NCBI GenBank assembly: GCA_022925895.1 | Contig: JAKSYS010000020.1 | Span: forward strand, 165,958 to 229,957 | DNA from: Fragilaria crotonensis | Taxonomy: Eukaryota; Bacillariophyta; Fragilariophyceae; Fragilariales; Fragilariaceae | Length of the DNA stretch: 64,000 nucleotides | Reading direction: 5' to 3' | Part shown: piece after piece, positions 57,507 through 64,000 of the stretch | Position numbering within the stretch: the stretch's first letter is position 1 | Layout: every line of letters starts with the position of its first letter | Program-made: the position numbers and the translations under genes | The notes under the pieces: model-generated | Told to the model about the DNA's origin: nothing | Databases searched by the model: none | What the model saw: only the letters and a program-made list of their open reading frames with translations

Positions 57507-60500
57507 CTAGGCTAAACTCAATCCAGACTTTTGCAAAATAGCGTCCAGGCTGACAGCCAACTTTGAGTCTGCAGCAACAGCGTGCTGAATGATTGGCTGA
57601 AGTTGCCCTGGACAAGAGTTGCTGAGAGACGCGAGCGCTTGGGCAAAAGATCGCACTGGATCCCCAATCTCCGCAAATGGGTCCTCAATTGGCTTTCGAG
57701 CATTGTTCAAAACCGAATAGCCTGCATCTGAAGTGATTTCCGTCTCAACAGGACCGTCGTCCGGAGCAGGCTGTCCCATATCCGGAGAACTCAAGAGAAA
57801 CACCACGGTGGCCACCGTGTCTCCAAATATCTTTTTGGCAGTTTCATCTCTCAGCAAGGCAGGGGTTTCACAACACAACTTGGTGAGGGCCACGACATGC
57901 ATTTTTGAATCCAATCGAACTGGAGGATCAGATCTTAGACGCGGCAGCCAAATCTGTAACATCACCGTCAAAGCCAAGCCATCTTGCATGTTATTGACGC
58001 GATCAACGAAATATTGCGACCCATACTTGCCCACGAAAAGTGCGAAAAAATTGGTCACCAGACGAATATATCTTGGAGTCCGTCCGCTCTGGCTCTGAAG
58101 TCTTGTGAACAGGATTGTAAAAATCTGTTTCAACACCGGTTCGAGCGCGTTTGGAGGTACAAATCGAACCACTGAAGTCAAGAGCTCAAACGAGTTTTGC
58201 TCGTTGGCTTTGCTAGAAACAAGCTTTTGCCATACTCCCAACAACGACATAAAGCTTCCTGAGCTGACAATATCGCGAGCAGCCTGTTGAAGGTAGGCCC
58301 TGAGTAGGCGGGTAAGGGCGGGGATGTTGCCCTTACGTTCCCAAGCAACAGGATTCAAGCAGCCTTGTAACATCCCGGTGTAAGCATCGCCAAGTCCCGA
58401 ACCCGGTGGACGATATTCCAGGAGTTGGGCGAAGATTTGGAAGACATAAGGCGTGAACTCGGACACATCCATCTGGAGGATGACTTGGAAAGGTGGAAAA
58501 AGGAATCCTTCGAAAGATGAGGTGGCGTTGGGATCAACGTTGCATACGGATTTGATGAGTGCTGCTACTGATTCAAAAAGCCAGTGGTTGTACCGAGGAT
58601 TGCGCGGATTTTTGGCGACGCGGGCTAGTGATGACGTCAATTTGTCGAGAACAGCCTGAGTCGCCGGCAACACATCATCTTTGGCCACAATCAGGATTCT
58701 CATCACGCACTTCATAGCATGTTCATTTTCATTGATGTTGACGTTATCAATGATTCCAAACAAGGACGTAAAAATGGGTTCCAGGAAGGGTCGGAGCTCC
58801 AGGGTACCGAACTTCAGGACATTGCCGTCCTTAGTGGTCATAATCTTCTCGATCGTGAACGCTGAATACGTATGAACGACAATCGAGGGAGATGACAGGT
58901 GAATAATGAGTAACGGCATCAAAGCGACAAGTTGTTCTTGGTGAACTGATTCCGGAAGGTGCTGACAAACTTAAGAGCGGTGCTCTTCAACATGGCTCGT
59001 TCAGAATGGTCACCATCTTGGAGCTCAGGAATGACATGCGAGGAAAAGAACTCCATCAACTTTCCAAGGTCATTAACTTGCGACACTCCATGATTAGTGC
59101 TTGCAGCCGTGATTGATATACCGAACATCAAATTCATCTTTCAGCGAGGGTTAGCAAAAATGAAAGTCAAACATTACTTTAGAAACACAAACTTACTGCT
59201 GCATCTTTGGCTGTCCAATTATTCCTCGGGTTGGCCTGGTACTCGGTCAACATCGTTCCAACGTGCTCATGACAAATCGCTGCAGCTTCTTGTTCAAACT
59301 GGCGGCACATGGCGCGCAGCAACTCTTGACTACACTTTCGTCGACTATCTGTTTCGGAACCTTCGATGTCTGTTGCGATGAACTCGGCTGGGTCGTCCTC
59401 AAAGCGTTCTTGATCGACTTCTCGTATCATGAGATTCGGGATAACGATCTTTCCAATAATCTGTCGCAATGTCGCCTCATCCTTAAAAAGCTCACGGTGC
59501 ATTTGCTTCTTGACAAGGGAAGCGAGGAATCGAATACATTTCGTGGCCAAGTCATCATGCTTGGACCAGGAGGTAAGGCGCATAAGAAGATTCCAAACAA
59601 GCCGGGTAAAGGTAGGCAGGAATGGCAAGAACGGCTCCTCATCCTTGTCAGTATACAGATTCAAGTTCTCGACAATAGCCGCCTGCAGCTTGTCGATGGG
59701 ACTTGGCTCAAGTTCTTCGTCCAGGTCAGTCAACAACGGATTCTGATACTCCAAGTACTTGGCAAAGATTGCCATCCATTCCCCCATGGTGTCTTCAAAG
59801 AATTCGGGTAAATCCTGGTAATTAAGGGAAAAATAAATGCGCGAAACCAAACGCAAAGCTTCAAAATAAAGCTTCAATTGGTACGCGTCCGATGCAAATC
59901 CATCCACGGCCTGGTCGGTCGATTTGAAGAGCGTCAACAGGGGTTCTTGGACCAGCTTGAGCGAGTAGAGAATATCCGCGTAGAGTTTGTCGCTTCGTTG
60001 CACGTACCGAAATGGCTTGAAGAGTGAGTTCGCCGTAAGCAAGACTCCATTCACGATGCGGGTGTCGTTAGAACCAAACTTGTGAACCAGCATGGGCAAG
60101 AGATTGTCCCATTTGGCTGGAAAGTCAACAGCAGCAATCAGACTAATTGATTCAGAGCACTGAGACTGAATGTTGGGTGGAACTTCGCACATGAGCTGAA
60201 CAAGATTTTCCTTGATTAACATGCGATCACGCTCAGAAATGACAATCCCATCGTTTCCATCCTCCTTTGCGGTGTCCCAACCCTTCTTGACAACATTCTT
60301 GAAGTGAACTGCTGCAGCTTGTCTGATGGCCGCATTGGAGATGTCTTCAGTTTCTATAAGGCGAAGGACCGACAGGGGATGGCCGTCTATCTTTGTTGCT
60401 TCTAAGAGGTGTCCTTCCGCTGAAAAGAGATATGAGTCAGATGCAGTGTACGAACGAATCGATGTCCTTCCATTGTTTTTCTTCTTACCAGCCTTTCTAA

Positions 60501-60570
60501 TCTCTGCATGAGGGGACAGGGTTTGCTCAAACAAAAGTCGAAGCTGATCGGGGGAAAGCGGTTGCGCCAT
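57507..60570 (-). CDS. CSE1: Exportin-2 (CSE1/CAS), importin-alpha re-exporter; one frameshift in the assembly
   Basis: Exons in coding order are 60570-60489, 60419-59197 and 59137-57507; introns are 69 and 59 bp with GT-AG ends. The product is about 978 residues, close to animal CSE1L (971). CSE1 is a HEAT-repeat karyopherin that, with Ran-GTP, returns importin-alpha to the cytoplasm. The importin-beta N-terminal region has LLFEQTLSPHAEIRKA, then after intron 1 AEGHLLEATKIDGHPLSVLR, and AAVHFKNVVKKGW. The CAS/CSE1 C-terminal domain contains LLEYRPPGSGLG and QLQPIIQHAVAADSKLA. In exon 3, near 58938, one base is missing in an A-run. The frame otherwise ends in NNLSL-stop, while the next frame continues KEQLVALMPLL without any gap. 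Since CSE1 is essential where tested, a sequence error is likelier than a real mutation. Confidence 0.92.
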
Positions 60571-60699
60571 GGTCTTCTAGAAAAGTCGTAAGGCGAGTCA
60601 ACAGATTTTGACCGTTTTTTTCAGGATGAGATTCCGTGATTCGACGTCGACATGAAGTGGATGGGGAATGGGGAGGACGGACGAGATAGAGAGTGAACG

Positions 60700-61075
60700 A
60701 GTTGTACTCGGAGTACCGTACATCGTACTGTACTCGTATGTTCATATCACTTTCATATCGTAGTCATATGGTACTGTAGTACTACTATGTTGTAGTAGTA
60801 TGTAGTACTCTAGTATACATGCATAGGGTGTGTACTGTGTACTGGTGTACTGGAGTAGTCCGTACTCCGTATTGTGTACTTAGACGACAGCGTAGAAGAT
60901 AGTTCAAGTCATACCTGGTACTATGTACTGTAGTACAATACTATTACTCAGACTATGTACCAGTACTTTTTAACGGTCTCGATTAGACTGCAAGGAAATG
61001 ACGTCAAGGATGACGTCACAGTACTGACCCTTTCACGTGCTACCTACGGTGATACAGTACTCCAGTAAGACAGTA
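60700..61075. repeat. GTAC-rich tract upstream of CSE1
   Basis: Dense AGTACT, GTACTG, CCAGTAC and ACTGTAGT words upstream of the CSE1 start, locally forming many 6-8 bp palindromes. Similar tracts lie at 1.6-2.1, 10.5, 12.5-12.7, 17.5-17.9, 27.6-27.8, 57.2 and 61.9 kb. Confidence 0.6.
60999..61018. promoter_or_regulatory. Paired CRE-like sites TGACGTCA
   Basis: Two perfect TGACGTCA palindromes at 60999-61006 and 61011-61018, 12 bp apart start to start (AAGG between them). They lie ~430 bp upstream of the CSE1 start and far from any plus-strand gene. bZIP proteins bind such sites; TGACGT elements control CO2-responsive diatom genes. Function here is inferred. Confidence 0.4.
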
Positions 61076-62257
61076 ACATAGGGAGAGCATGCTGATGATT
61101 GGTACCACATAAAAATGGCTTGGAACCAATAGTTACACAAGAGTTTCAAACTACTTTATCTCCGTAGAAACATAAATGTTTAACGAGCAGTTCTTGTATC
61201 ATTGATCCTTCATCTGCTTGTCAACAGCAATGAGGAATGATCAAAGTACTGGAGCAAGATCCGAATTGCCTATTGATGATATACAAGTCTCAGTTTTTCA
61301 TTTACTGGTTCAAAGTGGTGTATAAATATGTATACATATATAAATAATATTTTATATTCGGTTCTTGATATTTTTCACAAGAGTTTGATGAGTGAATCGT
61401 CAATCGAAATTCGTATTGGTACAAGGTTTTGTACGAGCTATTTGTACCACACAGTGTAGAACAAACGCCAAGTGGAATTCTCTCAAACGTATGAAAATAT
61501 TCAGAACTGTAGCTTGTAGAAATTGGGAGGGCATCCTCGACATGTGAAAAATGGTCGTGCAACAATGTTTTGAAGTCTCATCTACAGTATGCGTTTTTGA
61601 GAGACCTGAGCAATTATATTGCTTTTCTATCTGCAGAACATACCTCTATTTGTTCATTAAGGAGAGCTTTACAATAGGTCACGGTGTGAAATAATGAAAA
61701 TTGGAGTCTTTTTGTGTAGAGGTCGTTGAATTTCACAAGAGATTGGTTCAAAGCCATTTTATTGGGCCAAAGCCATTTTTATGTGGTACGGCTGGACGTC
61801 ATTTCCTTGCATTCTAATCGGATCCGGACCGGACCTACGCAGCCCTCCGCTATTGAATGCAAAACTTCATTCCGGTACTTGTACCAGGTACGACTGCAAG
61901 AGGTTTCTGGTACTGTAGTACCTGGTACTGCAATACGCAATTTCTCGTCGTCACTTGGGGCAATACTTTATTGCAAGGTAGACTACTCGAGTACTGTACT
62001 CGGAGTACGAAGTATGTAGCACTTGATGCAAAGGTCCACGATGACCACCAAGACTCGCAGCGAGTAATTCAATTCACCTGAACATAGGATATATGGTGAT
62101 GGAATGGCAGTCACAACCGAGTGATGCCACCCGCAGATGAGTAAGTTAATCAGGTGTTCCCTCAAAATGGCGTTGTCGGCTCTTGTGATGTATCCCTGAC
62201 AACCTCTGGTTCAGACAAACGCTATCCGCCACGAAATATCACGAGCTCGGGCTCGTC
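61076..62257. other. Intergenic region, no gene supported
   Basis: AT-rich from 61300 to 61700 with no convincing open frame. A GTAC-type patch with CCAGGTACGA and CTGTAGTACC words lies at 61865-62010. Confidence 0.5.
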
Positions 62258-62626
62258 ATGGTTGCCTTGCTTCTTGCAACTACTGCCGGATGTTTTGTTC
62301 TTATCTTCCAATTCCAAAAGCTTTACCGCATTCTTTCCAAGAATAATTTTCACGGCCATATTCCACGCACAACGCCTGAGCCGAGCGTCAGCGGTAGAGT
62401 TCAGCATCTGCAGGGATTGAAAAGAACAGTGCGATTGTCGGCTAAGATGCATCATGCGGAACTAGCGGAAGAGATTCGCGCTGTTACTAGGATGCAAATG
62501 GAATTGACATCACAACTCGGTGACCTCCAGACATATCTTGCGCAGATGAAGAGTGATTCACCATTGCAAGCCGAAGGTAACACCCAACTACAGGCCGCGG
62601 ACCAGCACAACTACAAGGGTGATTGA
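62258..62626 (+). CDS. Small membrane-anchored coiled-coil protein, unknown
   Basis: Open frame of 122 residues from ATG 62258. The first ~19 residues (MVALLLATTAGCFVLIFQF) form an N-terminal signal anchor or signal peptide. Residues about 60-100 (HHAELAEEIRAVTRMQMEL, LGDLQTYLAQM) have heptad-like spacing of Leu, Ile and Met and should form an amphipathic or coiled-coil helix. No family is recognised. It converges on the desaturase with 46 bp between the stops, an arrangement seen at other real genes here. The gene is plausible but short; an upstream exon cannot be excluded. Confidence 0.5.
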   Translation: MVALLLATTAGCFVLIFQFQKLYRILSKNNFHGHIPRTTPEPSVSGRVQHLQGLKRTVRLSAKMHHAELAEEIRAVTRMQMELTSQLGDLQTYLAQMKSDSPLQAEGNTQLQAADQHNYKGD

Positions 62627-62672
62627 ACGATGGCACACAATGAACAAGTACAATTTCTAGGTTTACATGTAT

Positions 62673-63725
62673 CTAATCCACCTTCTTGACTTGAATTTCC
62701 CATGGTCTTGGTGGAGCTTTGGGTAGAGGAATTCCATTCGCCAGATCACGGTCTCGTCGAGCTCGTCCCATGGCCCATGCGGCCGTCCCTCTTTTGCGTC
62801 CCCACACCAGACCAACAGCCGCCATCATATCGATGAGGAGCTTCGATGGATTGAACTGAGTGGAGATTCCGAATTCCGAAGCAGCGTAATCAAAGGGGTA
62901 CTTGTGGTGCCAGTTGTGCCATCCTTCACCCACGCTGCAGAATGACACAATGGGGTTTTCAGCAGGGTACGACAAGACGTCGTAAGGATGGTCGCCATAC
63001 AAGTGCGCGGCAGAGTTGACCAACCATGTGAAATGGAGAACAATGCAGTATCGAAGGGCTCCGGCAACAAAGAAAGCATTCCAGAAATTCTCACCCCAAA
63101 AGTAACTTGCTACCTGCGCAGGCATGACAAAGCACATGTAGAGGGTGAACCACGGATCAAGCTTCTTCTGGAAGACAACAAGAGAATCCTCCAATAAGTC
63201 TGAAAAATCCATCGCGCGACCAGCCTCTATCACATCAGGGTGCTTCTTCACCAAGAGCCATCCCATGTGAGCAAAGAAGAAGCCGCGTGTAGCATTATGA
63301 GGGTCAGCATCAGTCTCACTATATTTGTGGTGTACCCTGTGATCCCGAGCCCAGTGGTAAATTGATCCCTGATTGGCAATTGAGTTGCAAAGCATAAGGA
63401 AAAGGCGGGCGGGGAACGAAGCCTCGTATGATCTATGTGACCACAGACGGTGCACTCCAACTGTGATTCCAAACCCACTACAATCGATGACAAACATATG
63501 TGAGAGGCGGTACTGCACACAGGGGCGAGCAACGTGAGATATCTTGACTCACCTGATTGGCCAAAGAACAAAGGCCCACATTAAGGTGTGTACCGAGCAT
63601 GCTGGAATCTTGAGGAGACCAACGAAAGCCACGATGTGAACCAAAACAATGTAGATCCCCATAGGATAGTTTATGTTACCCTCTTTGTAGTGGTACATGG
63701 CGTTCTTGATGCTTTCAACCAACAT
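62673..63725 (-). CDS. Acyl-CoA (stearoyl-CoA, delta-9-type) desaturase
   Basis: Two exons, 63725-63553 and 63477-62673, with a 75-bp intron (GTGAGT...TGTAG) that splits a Ser codon, give 325 residues. The enzyme is a di-iron membrane desaturase of the ER that introduces the first double bond into saturated acyl-CoA. All three His boxes are present: HRLWSH (67-72), HRVHH (104-108) and HNWHH (245-249). The flanking NQGSIYHWARDHRVHHKYSE and GEGWHNWHHKYPFDY are typical of SCD/Ole1-type enzymes. Two pairs of hydrophobic segments are visible (about 20-57 and 150-200). There is no cytochrome b5 domain, unlike fungal Ole1. Position specificity (delta-9) is inferred from family resemblance. The start ATG at 63725 gives a short cytosolic N-terminus. 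Confidence 0.93.
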
Positions 63726-64000
63726 TTTGATGGTTCGCTTTCGTTACGTCCTTAATCAAGATCCTTTTAAGAGAGCAGATTTGTGAGCCTTGCATTATTA
63801 GGATGCGACTCACCGCAGTGACGAGCGCATCTTGGCGAAATCTCGTCACTGCGAATTCATGTGTTCTCTCCACATATCGTTTGACGTTGACGTGGCACAT
63901 CCCGTCCTGGGCGCGAGGCGCGACGTGATTTTGATCGCGGGCCTTGAACAAATCATCACTTTGATATCCCTATCCTTATTTCGTCGCGACGCACCATGCG
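63726..64000. other. Upstream region of the desaturase, no gene seen
   Basis: Contains the presumed 5' UTR and promoter of the desaturase. A minus-strand frame (63715-63951) overlaps the start and is not supported. TGACGTGGCACATC at about 63888 is a partial CRE-like word. Confidence 0.4.

Noticed and set aside
1-64000. tRNA and rRNA genes
   Set aside because: Visual search for T-loop words (GGTTCGAATCC and its reverse complement) and conserved rRNA blocks found none; a covariance-model scan would be needed to exclude divergent ones.

Overview
The window is nuclear DNA of a photosynthetic stramenopile, almost certainly a diatom. The evidence is a fucoxanthin chlorophyll a/c protein gene with a bipartite plastid presequence, short GT-AG introns (59-85 bp in most genes), a giant Pro/Ser/Thr-rich secreted repeat protein of the cell-wall or mucilage kind, eukaryotic housekeeping genes (VTA1, V-ATPase subunit a, exportin-2/CSE1, an ERCC6L/PICH-like SNF2 helicase, an acyl-CoA desaturase), and intergenic DNA full of GTAC-rich tracts and transposon relics. 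The species cannot be named from the sequence.

Layout. 1-6.8 kb: the tail of an unknown gene, VTA1 (-), a secreted GH3 glycosidase with a C-terminal beta-trefoil (+, broken by single-base frameshifts), and a mitochondrial E2-like dihydrolipoamide acyltransferase (-) whose active-site His is replaced. 7.0-12.9 kb: gene-poor; it holds a 1.45-kb element with inverted repeats around a minisatellite built on a 12-bp palindrome. 12.9-17.5 kb: a probably N-myristoylated alpha/beta hydrolase (+) and an ERCC6L/PICH-like helicase (-) with a 21-nt microexon. 17.5-19 kb: a MITE-like element. 19.3-21.1 kb: an FCP gene (+) and a plastid-type membrane protein (-). 21.9-26.3 kb: a second TIR element, a GC-richer degraded coding block, and a reverse-transcriptase/RNase H relic (-). 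28.4-32.7 kb: the giant repeat protein (+). 33.8-36.7 kb: V-ATPase subunit a (-). 38.2-41.6 kb: tandem repeats and a degraded unknown ORF. 42.2-53.0 kb: a large DNA transposon. 54.3-56.4 kb: mariner and gag relics. 57.5-60.6 kb: CSE1 (-). 62.2-63.7 kb: a small membrane protein (+) and a delta-9-type desaturase (-).

The most interesting part is 42.2-53.0 kb. It reads as one very large DNA transposon with three genes: a five-exon accessory gene (-); a roughly 1,600-residue polyprotein (+) with a GNAT-like fold, a Ulp1/C48 cysteine peptidase and a second, papain/OTU-like Cys-His-Asn domain; and a DDE transposase (-) with an N-terminal C2H2 finger that resembles the CMC/Plavaka group.

A technical signal runs through the window. 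Eleven frameshifts in five unrelated loci (GH3, polyprotein, transposase, gag relic, CSE1) are each explained by exactly one missing base, most of them in short homopolymers, and none needs an inserted base. Because CSE1 is normally an essential gene, uncorrected long-read homopolymer errors are a better explanation than decay for at least some of them.
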